Notes: generated from the letters alone by a model not told the origin. A DNA stretch of 64,000 nt from Solea solea (GCF_958295425.1 NC_081145.1:24461389-24525388); one strand, 5' to 3'; shown: positions 23,690 through 35,584, counted from the stretch's first letter. Translations and numbers: made by a program.

Positions 23690-24165
23690 AATGGAGCGTG
23701 ACACAGACCGGAGAACCAGAGCGGCAGGAGCAGTATTGCGTTCGCCAAAAGGCAAAGCTCTTGATGTGCCGGTCGATTTTGTTCTTCCCCTCACCTATGG
23801 TCATGAGCCATGAGCTATGTCGTGATCAAAAACAAGATTGTGAGACAGAATGGTAGTAGAGCTGCTGCATGGAAAGGAGCCAGTTGAGGTGGTTCAGGTA
23901 CCCGGTAAGGATGTCACCACGGCGCCTCCCAAGGGAAGTGTTCCTGGCATGTCCAACTCAGAGGAGACCTCAGGGCAAATCAAGGTCCAGGTGGAGAGAT
24001 TATATCTCCTCGCTGGCCTGGGAGCACCTGGGGATCCTCTAGTCGACGATGTGGCCAGGGAAAGGGAAGTCTGGAACCCTCCTGCTGGAGCTGCTACCCC
24101 TGCGACCCCATCTTAGATCAGTAGTGGACAATCGATGGGTGGATGGACTTTTACTGATGTGGGAA
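23690..24165 (+). mobile_element. 3' fragment of a LINE (non-LTR retrotransposon), Rex3/RTE-like
   Basis: The order of phrases CCTATGGTCATGAGC, GAGCTGCTGCATGGAAAGGA, GCCAGTTGAGGTGGTTC, GGAGAGATTATATCTCC, GCTGGCCTGGGAGCACCTGG, GTGGCCAGGGAAAGGGAAG and CCCCTGCGACCCCATC, then GATGGGTGGATGG, is the well-known 3' end of an abundant fish LINE. The reading frame at 23850-24116 keeps LLHGKEPVEVVQVPGKD and ERLYLLAGLGAPGDP but is broken elsewhere. Only the 3' end is present (5' truncation), as usual for LINE copies. The family name is from memory. Confidence 0.75.
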
Positions 24166-25504
24166 AGTTCCCAGAAAGAGCTTATTGCTCTCTTGACAGG
24201 ACAAGAGGAGAATTTTGATAACAATGTCATGTCTGTACTGAAACCTTGAAGTCATGAGCACAACTTAGCTTAGAGTGAAGATAAAAAGATAGCGGGCGGC
24301 AATGTGACATTCTGCTCTTTGAAAAATACCTCACTATTTTACACTCCATATCTTCTTTGAAAAGAAATGTAAAAAACAAATGTTTTCAAGGTTGTAGTCT
24401 AAAGAATGCTATTACTTCTGTTGTACCCAGTTGTAAATCAAATGGATATGTGTATATGGTAGCACATTGTTGCATCATGGGAGACTTGTAAGTAAGTGTC
24501 TGGTTTAATGCCTTTCAATCTAATTTGTAAGCTCATAGGTTACAACATGGTATGTCACGCCATATGCATGCTAATATTAATAACCATTGTACGCTCATTA
24601 TATTAATTACTGTTGGCGTGCCGAGCCACATGGGCTCAGTCAGGTAATGTAATTCGACCCATGGAAACACACACAGGCGTAATTACAGGAGATAAGGTTG
24701 AGTCCTTACGGGAATATCAACTAGAAAACCTCTGTGCAATTAACATTACAACACTTATACATCGTATATCATTGGCCGTCACTTTGGTACATGGGTTTGT
24801 TTGCCAGAAATGATGTCACTGCGACCTACACTCAAGGTCATCCGAGTGACGACTGAGCTGCAGGAGCAAAGAGGTGAACACCTGGGTCTGGATTTCTTGG
24901 AGTGAAGCTTTTATGATTGAGAATCTACACAGACAATTAACACAATCACATGGGGGGAAAGGCCAGTGGAAACTGAATCAATAACTTCCAATATATACGA
25001 ATCATTTCTTTTACCATTTTTTTTACAGTATAATCAATGTGTTAACTATGTGAAAACCAAAGTCAAATGTGTAAATAACAGAACCACTTGTAGAATTCCT
25101 GCTTATCCACGAAATAGTTTGTTTTTCTTTAGTGTACCATCTGGAGAGGTTTGAGCACAAACAAGGTTTTAAAATGGACCCTTCTTATAAACAGTATTAC
25201 ACTGCAGAGGCCAACCCGCTCTCCATCAACCCGATCCCCAGAGAGATACAGCATAACAAGCAGCAGAAAGTGTTTAAAATTCATAGCCGGCTTTTCTTTC
25301 ATCCCATATTTGTATACTGATGACGGCTCAGCAGATATACAGTTAAGTGCCGCTGGGTCATCTGGACTCAGTGTTTTGACATATAGGAATTTGAACAGCT
25401 AAGCCAGCCACTTGATTTTCACTGCTCTTTCACCTTGAGAAAAGGTTAAACAAATGTGTGTTTGCAGGGAACGAACTGATTGTTTATCCCAAAAACATCT
25501 CGAT

Positions 25505-25733
25505 GTTTCTCAATTCTGGTCGTGGGGAACTACCGCTCTGCATGTTCTAGAACTTTCCCTTGCTCCAGCACACCTGATTCAAATAAGGGGGTGGTTATGA
25601 GGCTTCTGCAGTGCTTGCTGATGAGCTGAGCATTTAAATCAGATGTGTTAGAGCGGTGAAACACCTAAAATCAGGCAGGGCAGTTGGGAATGAGAACCAG
25701 GTTCCAGGAGCCCCAGGACCAGGATTGAGAAAC
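25505..25733. mobile_element. Palindromic non-autonomous DNA element
   Basis: The left end TTTCTCAATTCTGGTCGTGG and the complement of the right end CCAGGACCAGGATTGAGAAA match closely. Just inside are CCAGCACACCTGATTCAAAT and TTTAAATCAGATGTGTTAGA, which are also inverted counterparts, so most of the 229 bp can fold on itself. The sequence is a familiar teleost MITE-like repeat; no coding capacity. Confidence 0.75.
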
Positions 25734-26215
25734 CATGCTTTGAGTGAAACACTTGGGAAAATCAACATTTTGGAAACACGGCTTGAAACACTCTTACACT
25801 GCTTGATAAGTTTCTCCAGACGTAATCATTATGGGATGACAGGGATACGACTAGCAGTCGATGTCGTTAATTTACACATACACAGGATTAATCAGTTTGA
25901 TTTACTTGCAAATTTAATTATTCATTAATATAATTTCACATTTTTTCCCAGACCAGTCTGGGTTAATAACAAAATGTGCTTGGACATATAATTTCCTCTC
26001 TGAACTGCACACACACCTGTCTTTTTAATGCAATGTTTGTCCTTGGATAGTGTTTTGAATATTTGAGGATGCACGGTGCTTGTTTATTATTTTTCCTTAA
26101 TGACTTAGTGGAGCTTTGAGAATCGTGTCTTCCAGTAGACGACCACAGTGGGAATATAACTTTTGTGTGTTTATGCTTGACATTTTAAAAAATGTGAGCT
26201 GCAGTGCTATGAACT

Positions 26216-26321
26216 GTATATACATATACATATATATATATATACGTACATACATACATATATATACATACATACATACATACATATATATAGATATATA
26301 TACATATACATATATATATTA
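26216..26321. repeat. (TA)/(CATA)n microsatellite
   Basis: Alternating TATATA and CATACATA blocks over about 105 bp. The short Tyr/Ile/Met peptides predicted across it are artefacts. Confidence 0.92.
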
Positions 26322-26411
26322 TGTCAAATAAATCAAACCGAACTGACTGAAATGCTCAGTTTCACAAAATACACCTGCACCTGATTGAAGGGGTTACTAA
26401 CTTGCTGATAT

Positions 26412-26983
26412 TGTCATGATCTTTCCTGTCAGTCATCTCATTCACCTCAGCTCCCAGTGTTTCCATCAGCCCCTCCTTCTCCTCACCTGCCTGCCAGCCA
26501 CTCCCTGCTCATTAGTACAACTCTCCCCACCTGTTGCACTCAGCTGCCTCTGATCACCATTTAACCCAGTATATAAACCCACCTCTCAAATTGTTCTTTG
26601 TCATTTGCACTAGTCTCTCCTCTGTTTTTTGGACTGATTGCCCTGTATCAACCCTCCCTGTCCCCGACCTGTCTGCTCTGTTTCTGTTCCGGTGATCGAC
26701 CCTGCCTTCTGCCCCTGACTACGGAATCTGCCTGCTCCCCACCTGTCTTCGGTCTGCTTGCTGTGACGCAACAGCTCAGCCTCTGGTCCATTTCCTGCTA
26801 ACTCCTCAGAGACTGTTTGCTGCTTCAGCCACAGGGATCACTGGCTGCACCCCACGAAGCAAGTTTATACAATCGTGCCGTCATTAAACTATCGCTGAAC
26901 TTTGTGTAAATAAACGTCATTACATAACCAACTGTCTGCCTGGCTTCGTGTGCTGCATTTGGGTCCTTCCCTGACCTGTTCCA
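26412..26983 (+). mobile_element. Solo LTR of an LTR retrotransposon
   Basis: The 572-bp unit starts TGTCATGATC, ends CTGTTCCA and is flanked by the perfect 5-bp target duplication GATAT (26407-26411 and 26984-26988). It carries a TATA box (CAGTATATAAACC near 26570) and a poly(A) signal (GTAAATAAACGTC near 26908) in the order expected for U3-R-U5. No internal gag/pol sequence adjoins, so it arose by LTR-LTR recombination. Superfamily (Gypsy-like or other) cannot be told from the LTR alone. Confidence 0.85.
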
Positions 26984-28260
26984 GATATACAGAAGCTACA
27001 AGGACACAAAGAAGGTTGTTTCCTCACAATGAAAATGTGAGTGTGCACTTTTACTTAAGTCCCACTTCAACAGTCAAACTGGGAAATGCCAACAAATCAA
27101 CTTTTATTTTTTATTATAACAAAATCTTTTTGAATTCATGCTCACTCATGAGATTATGATCAGTCTCCATGTCCTCCCTGCTGTTTGCGTCAAGCTGGAT
27201 GCACACCACATGACTTTTGATAAGATATGAATCCAATTAAACCACACAGACATATAATACAAGGATTGCGGCCCCTATAGAGAGGCCATACTCCCCCATC
27301 TATATCAAGAGCACATGGTTCAGACTGTAAACGCAGAATTTTAATCAGCTGAAGGAATCGTGTGTGTGTCTTCTGCCCCTTAATATAAAGGAACAAAACA
27401 TAAAAGTGATGAAAAAATATGGAAGTAACTGCCAGCACTCTGTCACTGTACACGACATCTAATTTACTGGATGGTATAAAACATGTATGTCAATAAAAAA
27501 ATGGAAAGAAAAGTAGTTTTTACTGCCTGATCTGACATATTGAAGTTGGATTTGCAGCTACTGTAAGTGCAGGGGGGAAATCAGAAGAGCTGTGGAGGTT
27601 TCATGTTAATGTAAAACTTCTTGGAAGCAGAACGTCTTACTGGGAAAAATAAATTAGGAGAAGCAGAGGAACAGAGAGAGGTTAAGATAAAAGAGGCAGG
27701 ACAGGAAAAAAAGGTAGTCTTTTATCTTCTTCTGCCTTCTTATCTGAAGCCGAGGAGAATATTCAGCCTCGTAATGAGCCGAACTCTGTGCTCGGACACA
27801 GAATTAGTCCTTTATGCCATGTCAACTTCACTGATGATGTGTCTCTCTTGAAGAAGATGGGATTGACACTCAGATTGTACCTGAAGCTCAGCAGCACGTT
27901 GACACAGATTCGAAGGCTGAGGATGAAAACAAGGAGCCTCTTCGTACTGAATCTCCATTACTGAGCTCACAAAGTTATCTTCAGCTTTGAATGGTACGGG
28001 GGGCGGGGGGGTTAACAACCCAGCCAGCATGTTCATGTGGGCCCTATAAGGTTTATGTTTATGGACTACTAATATGGGTCCCAAGTGGGAATCTAGACGA
28101 ACCCTAGCCGCAGCAATTTTTATTTGCAGCCAGGGTTCCGTCTAGAAACTCCTCCCTACTCTGGTTCAGCCAATCACATCGTGTATAGAGTTGGTGGGCA
28201 GAACAACTTTTACTCAACTTAAACTTTTTATTTATGTGTTATCTATTTGCTTGTTAAAAT

Positions 28261-28302
28261 ACACATAAAATGCTGAGTCATTTTACTCAGCATTTTATGT
28301 GT
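28261..28302. repeat. Perfect 18-bp inverted repeat with 6-base loop
   Basis: The left arm ACACATAAAATGCTGAGT (28261-28278) and right arm ACTCAGCATTTTATGTGT (28285-28302) are exact complements around CATTTT. The stem continues for about four more A/T pairs after one mismatch. Confidence 0.95.
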
Positions 28303-28328
28303 TTTTCCCTTGCCACTTTTTTTTATGT

Positions 28329-28602
28329 GTTTTTCACTTGCGAAAAAGTGATAGCACCTCCTGCCTTGAGCTAGAAGGACTGTTTCTGCCTCAGAGTGAC
28401 TTGGTTTTATTCATGAGTTTTAAATGTCACAGATTATAGCCTGCCCACTCCCTTTTGCTTGTTGTAATACCACCAAAGGACCAATGTACAGTAACAGTAA
28501 AATACAGTTTTTCACTTGCCAAAAATGTCCCTTCCATGGGACAGTTTTTTCTGCCTCAGAATAACTTGAATTCATCCATGAGTGTTAAATATTTGAGATT
28601 AT
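28329..28602. repeat. Diverged direct duplication
   Basis: 28329-28437 and 28507-28602 share TTTTTCACTTGC, GGACAGTTT/GGACTGTTT with TCTGCCTCAGA, then ATGAGTNTTAAAT and GAGATTAT in the same order. They are offset by roughly 170-180 bp. Confidence 0.6.
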
Positions 28603-29684
28603 CTACCTGTAAAAGACCACAACCACAACCACTACCCTGTGAGTGGAAGTTTGAGAGAAAAACAACCTTTCAGTCACAAGAAGCAGCAATCACAGTCTGT
28701 TGTGTAATTAATTTTCCTGAAATGATTACCCTAAGGAAGTGTTTGCTTTCTCCTTCTCACAATCAAAGATTTATTTATATAGCAGCCCACACATTCTCAG
28801 AAACACAGCCACTTAAAGTTTAATGGTCTGTGTGCAATCATTGGCTGCTTTCGCTTCAGTATCAACAACACTGATGTCTTGGTAAGTCCAAATGCACCTG
28901 TGCTTCCTGGGAGTGTGCCACAGAGAGGCTACGGCAAAGGTTGATGCACAGAAGCAGAGGTGGAGGGCAGGAGACTGCATGCAGGGTTGGAAAAAAGTTG
29001 TTGAATTCAGAACATGAAAGCACTTTTTTCAAAGTAACACAAACTCAACTCCTTCACTCCTTTTAATTTAGAAATACAGATTGAGAAATATGTGGAAAAA
29101 TGCAAACATCATGAGATGCCTCTAAATTTGACCTAAGCTACGTGCGAGTGGTTTGGATTCCCGTACACCGAGACTGATCTTTTTAATTCCCATGGATGAT
29201 TAGTGTCAAGAGAAATCTGGTCTTTGACATTGATGAGTTTCCTTTGGACCACCTTAAAAAAAAATAGCTTGGCTGGGTGTAGAGGATGTGGTATTAGGGA
29301 TGCACCTGTTCTTGTGTCCGTTTGGCCACAGTATGACCTGATCCATGGATTTAAGGGTTGAATCCCTGCCAAAAAAAAAAAGTTTAACTGTGTTTCCCCT
29401 TGGGCTTGCACCAAGTGTTGGCTCAGACTTTGAGTTTGAATGCGTCTGCAGAATTCCTGACAAGGCTGTCAGCCGCGCTCCAGGGAGAGTCTGCGTCTCT
29501 CCCCTCTCTGCTAACCTTCCCTTCTCTCCATTCACCAGAATTATTCTCACTCAGCTTAAAACAAAGCAGGCCGCCCAACCTTCTTGGAGGACTGAGATAA
29601 GTATTACGATGGATGAAAGGATATCTGCAAGCTCGAGGGGTGTGTGACGCGTGTGCGGCACTGTGTGTGGGTTAGTTGGAGTGA

Positions 29685-29707
29685 GTGTGTGTGTGTGTGT
29701 GTGTGTG
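29685..29707. repeat. (GT)11 microsatellite
   Basis: Pure GT run downstream of GAGTGA. Confidence 0.9.
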
Positions 29708-31322
29708 GGTGCATGATTTGATTTTTAAGCAGACTTGAATCCTAACTAATCATTGAATGAATCTTTTTTTTTGTGTAAATGCCGATGGCCACTTTAACTG
29801 AGCCTGACTACAAATCAGAAAGAAATATTCCTTAAACTCTCCTTACCCAGGAACAAGTTCACAACCTCACACTATAGTTCTAATTAAGTCATCAGAGACC
29901 ATCAAACTCTGTCAGGTTGCATTTCTAAACATGCATTATGGATTTGGAATTACACTTCAAAGAAACAAGAAGAAGAAATAATGTTCTCAGCCTTACATGG
30001 AAACAAGAGGTATGACTGTCCACAAAATCTCACATTATCTTCATTTCTTTGCAAGTGACTTCCTTAGAGAAAACACCAGAAAATGGACTGGATGCTAGCA
30101 GTGGCAGAAGTAGATGTTTGTCCATGCATGTTACACACCACCACCGTGTGACGATGACGTCATCAATGCCGTATCTGCCAAGCCACGTTGTGTTGGAAGT
30201 GCCATATGACAGCCAAGGACGTGAAACAGAAATGATGACGTGCTATGCAAAGCCATGTTGTATTCTTACAGTGAGGTTAGATACCTGAAATAATGCAAAT
30301 CATGGTGGGAAAAAAGGAAATGAGTACATGTCGTTGTGTGGGCACACGTGTCCTGCCTTCAGGAAAGAACTTAGATAAGACTTGTCTTTAATTGTATACA
30401 AACACATAAAGATTTGTGGTAATAAACTGTGATTTTGCCAGACTTTAGAGCAGAAACAAAGTCCAGACTGTAAACTGACAAACATATTTTTTCTTGTATA
30501 GTTACAACTTCATTGTTCTTTAGCAGTGACCTTGGCTCGACTGTGTCACACACACACACATACACAGACTTTGTTCGTCTTTATTGTAAACACTGTGTCC
30601 GTGTGGCTGTTGTGTCTTCTGGTGTTTTGTGCAACACTGCTGTTGCTTTTGTGCAGATTACACCCACAAATCTGTCTTGTGTTAAATACAAATCTGACAC
30701 CGCACTGCCTGGTGTTTACTCGCCTTGAGGACATTTTATTTAATTGGGTGATCATTTATTGGGAATGAGAGCCACTCATTTGAATTCTCTTTCGGGGGCT
30801 CTGATTCCCATTCGAGGCCCATTTGACCTTATAAGGAGGTGAAGCACTTAGAGCCCAGTCAACACTTGATGATGACGGATGCAGCAGCGCAAACAGCCGT
30901 GGGGTTCTGGGCTAAATTCTGACGTCAGTGCGATGATATATACAGCAAAAAGTGAAGAGAGCCGAAGGTGTGGAACAACTTTAATGACAATCTATCCACA
31001 TTTCCAACAGTTAATGAGAAAACCTGACATTCCTAACCATGACTTTCACAAACTTTGACTTGCTTTCTCATATTATACAGAAATTTTCTTCAAAGACAAG
31101 GACTTAAACCAAGTGAGCAGAACTGATACTCAGTCCATTACTGTACGGGGTGTCAGAAAAAGAAAGGACTCGGAGAGGAGCTGCAAATCTTGTCTCTGAC
31201 ATAAACGCTTCACTAAGCAGAAGCTATAAAGAGAGACATGCCCCACTGCTGTGAGTGAGGGCTGCACATGTCTGTCACGCAGGTGGTTAAAAGAGATTGG
31301 TAGCAAATCCTTGAAAAACTGA

Positions 31323-31353
31323 AACAACAACAACAACAACAACAACAACAAAC
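31323..31353. repeat. (AAC)10 microsatellite
   Basis: Pure trinucleotide run; encodes only poly-Gln/Asn/Thr or Cys/Leu artefacts. Confidence 0.95.
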
Positions 31354-31499
31354 CATAGGGAATAAAGAATATACTGTATATAGAAATGAATGTAGACATC
31401 TTGTTTCAAAACAAACTCCCTGTGGTGAAGCCTCGGGTTTCATGACTTGACCGGCTCCATGTCGGGTTTTTGAAAACAGAAATTCAAACCAGGCACCGC

Positions 31500-31712
31500 T
31501 TGAATGACACCAGTTTTGATGATACATACGTTATAACACTGACATCGTCTTCTACTGAAGAAGATGTGAAACTCGCCATTGAGACCATTAAGTCCTCAAA
31601 AAAAAAGATATTTAATGACTCTAAAAATCAAGCAAGAAGCAAACATAGATTTCCATTCAAACTGAGTTCTTATTACAACCAGTAGAGTCGCCCCCTAGTG
31701 GCTAACTGCTAT
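31500..31712. repeat. Possible interspersed repeat ending in AGTCGCCCCCTAGTGGCTA
   Basis: GAAACTCGCCATTGAGACCA, TAGATTTCCATTCAAAC and GTCGCCCCCTAGTGGCTAAC are phrases of a repeat common in teleosts. The open frame at 31470-31685 over it has no other support. Confidence 0.4.
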
Positions 31713-31726
31713 TTCCATCTTACTTA

Positions 31727-31926
31727 TGGCGTATTTCTACCAGTTGCATCTCCACTACAAAAAAAGTACCTAACGTGGGATTGTTAAGTAGTTTTAATTT
31801 ATCTACAGTACCTCGCCTGAGCAGGTACTAAAAATAGTACCTGGTACCAGGTACTGTGCTAGTGGAAATGCTACTTAAACCGTGGCGTGGCAAGGCGAGG
31901 CGAGTAGAGCCAGTGGAAATGCGCCA
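31727..31926. mobile_element. Short relative of the 16743 element
   Basis: The ends TGGCGTATTTCTACCAG and CTGGTGG-like complement GTGGAAATGCGCCA are inverted versions of each other and of the 16743 family's termini. Inside, 31836-31855 is a perfect 20-bp palindrome made of AGTACCTGGT and its complement. Confidence 0.65.
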
Positions 31927-34704
31927 AATACTGGGCTTCACTTTTCAAAAACAACATTATTTTTTACATGCAGTCTGTGGAGTAACGGCTTATTTATTTG
32001 TACAGGATTAGTTCTAACAATAATAATAATGGGAGAACCTTGGCGGCCCTGAAGCAAAATGTATTTATTTTGTTGTTTACTTTAACAAAGGCTAGACTAT
32101 AAACAAGACATCAGAAGAGAAAACACAGCTAATAACATGTCTCTGTGTCTCTGTGCCTGCTGTGTCAGGACCTCACCATCTCATAATTCATTATTCAGCC
32201 GTTCCTCTCCAGCAACTCCAACTGCTCTGGCCCTCACCAGTCATCCCCACCATAGATTTATTATTTATCAGGCATGCTTATAAATCTTTAAGTGTTTGTA
32301 GAAAACCCGTTGGGGATGTATAATTCAATGTTCTGTGCACCTAAAGCAAGTTTTTTTTTTTTTTTTTAATAATTCCATCTATGATGTTATGTAACAAAAA
32401 AGTCTCCTTGAGATGTAGAGCCACCTGAATTACGTCCTGGTTGGAGAAAGGAGATTAAAACAATTCAAATAAATATGAATGAAAACATAAACTGATATAG
32501 TAGGTAAACCAGTCGCATTTGCACGTACAGACACAGGCACATATTATATAGAAATGCATACAGGCTAACACACAAAACTTAATTGAATAATTTTATAGGA
32601 CAATATCACACTATTTAAATGTCATTGTTACATGGAAATCTGGTTTATGTATTCTTATATGAGAAAAACTGACCCGTTTACCTAAATCTGTTCCATTGTC
32701 CCGAACAAATACACCAATTACATTATAATTATATATAATTTAAAACAATTTAAATGAATAAATTCCCTCCATATTAAAAGTATGCAAATTCAGGCATTGT
32801 GCTGACTCTTCCAGAAGGTCTAAGGTAATTAATAGACCACACATAGTCATTTGTTACTACTGTTTTTGCTGCATGTCTTGCTGACTCTGCTGAATGATCC
32901 GGAACGCCACAAACTTTGGTCGTGTGCCTCTTTAGTGGACTGGAATGCTCGTAAAAAAAAAGAAAAGAGGCGTCTGTGAGAAGAATAAATAATTTGCTAA
33001 AGTTTATTGGCAAAGGCTGCAGCACAGAGAGAGGCATTTAGAGGCAATTCACTCTGTGTGCTTGTCAGAACGATCGGTGGGATAATGCCGTCGTTCTGAC
33101 TGTAAAAACGTCTCGTCACATTTTAGATAATGTTCATCGCTTCCTGTTCGTTAACGAGAGAGTCGGCGTGACACAAAAGAGCACGTGGAGCCGAGCACGT
33201 CAATTAACAACCTTTACAAAACTCAACGATTAGAAGTCTTCCTGGATTATTGTTTCTGAAACTTGCTATGGAATAAAAAAGGAAAGAAAGCAAATGAATT
33301 GACCTTTGTTGTGGTTGATTGCTGTGTTTGTGGCCTTTCATTTGTTTTCTTCCTTCCACGGTGATCACTTGAGTGAGTTGGTTGTGAATAAAGTCGCAAC
33401 TTTCAACCATCCATTATCTATAAACTGCTTATTTAGGCTGCATTCAGATTACCAGTCACATTACCAGGAAATGGATGTTGCGTACTTTAGTTTAGAACCC
33501 TAACTTGTTGACTCATTTCTCAGCACAACAACATCAAACACACAACAGCTATTAACTGACAACACAGATAGTCCACCTCCATGTCTGTGTATACTCTGAA
33601 ACGTGAGTTTCCATGAGATCCCAAATCCCTGCAATCTCCTCCCTGAAATGGTTTGATTAAACGCCAAAGTGTGTGGTCCTGCACGCGTCTTGACTGGCTC
33701 ATCTATCGTCTGTGCTTTCTCATTGAAAATCGGTTACAAAGATCGTTGTGTCTGTGGTCTCCCACGTTTTTTAAAATCCTCTCGTGTGAGTTATTTCAGC
33801 CTGCATGGTGCTGTGAACGTTGTCTACCTGCCTGCTGCCCCTCATTAACCTGTGTTGGAGCCACTTCCCCCTCCCTTCCTGTTTCTCTGTTTGTCTGCAG
33901 GTGGACTGGAGTCAGGGCGGATCCAGCAGGTGCATTTCATCACTTATACTTATACTCCACTCATTCATCTCCACCCTGCAGGATCTGCTCTTCTCATGGT
34001 ATTTTCAGTAAAGAAAGTAAATTCACATTCTTTGGACCTTCACCCTTTTCACGAATATATAACAATAAAACACATATATCACACATACTTATTTCCATTT
34101 CCAATTCTCAGAGTGGGTGTCGCCTCTCTCTTGAGTGTAATTGTTCATTTTTTGATGACCAATCAAAAGGCATCATAGCACAAATACGCGTTTAATCCTC
34201 TCTGAGCACTTTGCCGGTTTCACTTGAGTTTTCGACATAAATTCTGACACATTTATCATCAGAGGATTCATGGGTTCTGTCTGCGAGACAGCGGGAGAGA
34301 TGTGAGTGTGTGAAAAGTTATCATTTATGGAAAGACTCACTGGGCCTCCCACTGCGTCGACTTACCACATGCGGACCATCGGCTCGCTTTTCCTGAGTCT
34401 GTAGATTGGTCTCTCCATGTGGGTTTTTATCGTGTGACATTAACGTCTATCTCAAACTTTTACTCTCACAAGAAATATGTCTCACTTTTTGGTGGCATCA
34501 TAGACTGTGTATAAATAGATTGGACATGCAATCGTAGTTTTTATTATTATTATTTTGCACTGGTCGCTGAGTTCTGAGCAAAATAATGTTGTGCAGGAAC
34601 TATGTCAATATGTCACTCATCTAAATAATGCTGGGTTTCCATCATCGTAGAGTTTGGTTTTATTATTAGTATTGCCTCAACTTGCATGGGATAATCAAAA
34701 TTCA

Positions 34705-34835
34705 ATTAAATTCAATTTTATATGTATAGCGTAAAAGCGCCAAAGAAACCTTTAATAGGCTGACAGAACCAAAGTCGTGCAGCCATCTGCCTCGACTGGT
34801 TGAGGAGAAAGGAAGAGACAGAGGAGAGTGAGTGG
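34705..34835. repeat. Decayed teleost repeat (GCCATCTGCCTCGACTGGTT)
   Basis: It starts with AATTCAATTTTATATGTATA and AGCGCCAAAG and ends with the diagnostic GCCATCTGCCTCGACTGGTT plus GAGGAGAAAGGAAGAGAC. The same family, opposite orientation, is at 57620-57830. Class uncertain. Confidence 0.65.
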
Positions 34836-34934
34836 CGTTTTTCTGTCACCCAATAAGCTGACTGTTGTGGGAGGAGGTCTAGCTCCCGCCTCACTGTACC
34901 GTCCCATTTTACTCTGGTTCCCCTGAGGGAAGGT

Positions 34935-35165
34935 GCCAAAGAATGGAACTGTTGGGGCTGGTTATTTTGGTATCACCTGAGAAAATAGGCCGATCAAAGT
35001 TAGCTACGGACTTTTCACAGAAGGTAGATTTATTCCCAACAAGATAATTTGCTCTCTCATAATACTTCAGATGATCAGTAGAACAGTGTTTCTGATTTTC
35101 CTCCAAGTACCACCAGAAGAAGCTTGCATACCACTGGTGGTACACGTACCACAGTTTAAGAACCT
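34935..35165 (-). mobile_element. hAT-like non-autonomous element B, copy 1 (inverted)
   Basis: Reverse complement of 53375-53634 in parts: TATCACCTGAGAAAAT, TTATTCCCAACAAGATAATT, ACAGTGTTTCTGATTTTCCT, then CCAAGTACCACCAGAAG and the palindromic ACCACTGGTGGTACACGTAC ending CAGTTTAAGAACC. Confidence 0.7.
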
Positions 35166-35386
35166 TGGGTCAAATGGATGTTTGGGGTGTTTGCTCCTCT
35201 GTGATGCCCAGGCAACTGTTTTTAGTCTGGGTGGAAAAAAACCTCAGACTAATACAGACCCAGTACATTCACTTTCACAGCGGTTGTTACTTTTGTAGTT
35301 TTTGACAAGAAAGTGAACCAGCTTTATCAAAAGCGCTTGAGGCCACATCACTGCAATAGCTGATACACATGTCTGCTTCCCACCAG

Positions 35387-35584
35387 GTGCAGCAGTTGAC
35401 AGCCACGGTGATTCATCTGGGTACTGTGTTTCTCCTCTGCCCGCTGGCCACCTCCTTCACGGAACTGGCTGCTTTCTGTGGAGCTTTTGGCCTCGTGTAC
35501 GGCGCTACAGTCTGGGTATCCACATCGCCGCGCTGCTGAGGTTGTGGGCGTTCACTGGAGGCTTGCTCCGACTGTCCATCGCTG
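35387..35584 (+). pseudogene. Decayed exon like an SLC16 (monocarboxylate transporter) segment
   Basis: Between CCCACCAG and CTG|GTGAGT lies 198 nt (66 codons). The first 43 codons read TVIHLGTVFLLCPL, then FTELAAFCGAFGLVYGATV, which resembles the transmembrane region of MCT proteins (aromatic-Cys-x-x-FG-x-x-YG). After that the frame breaks: a TGA stands at 35537-35539, GIHIAAL continues in a second frame and EVVGVH (a common MCT sequence) in a third. No TM1 motif (DGGWGW) or other exon was recognised nearby, though small splice-flanked pieces near 33901-33930 could belong. Either a relic or an exon with sequence errors. Confidence 0.5.

Noticed and set aside
28261..28302. miRNA precursor
   Set aside because: The stem is about 18-22 bp, shorter than the roughly 30+ bp needed, and A/T-rich; no support without small-RNA data.
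33653..34195. 180-codon ORF with LFVCRW-type Cys-rich text
   Set aside because: No known domain; it spans a pyrimidine-rich tract and has no conserved partner exon. Possibly related to the nearby SLC16-like piece but unsupported.
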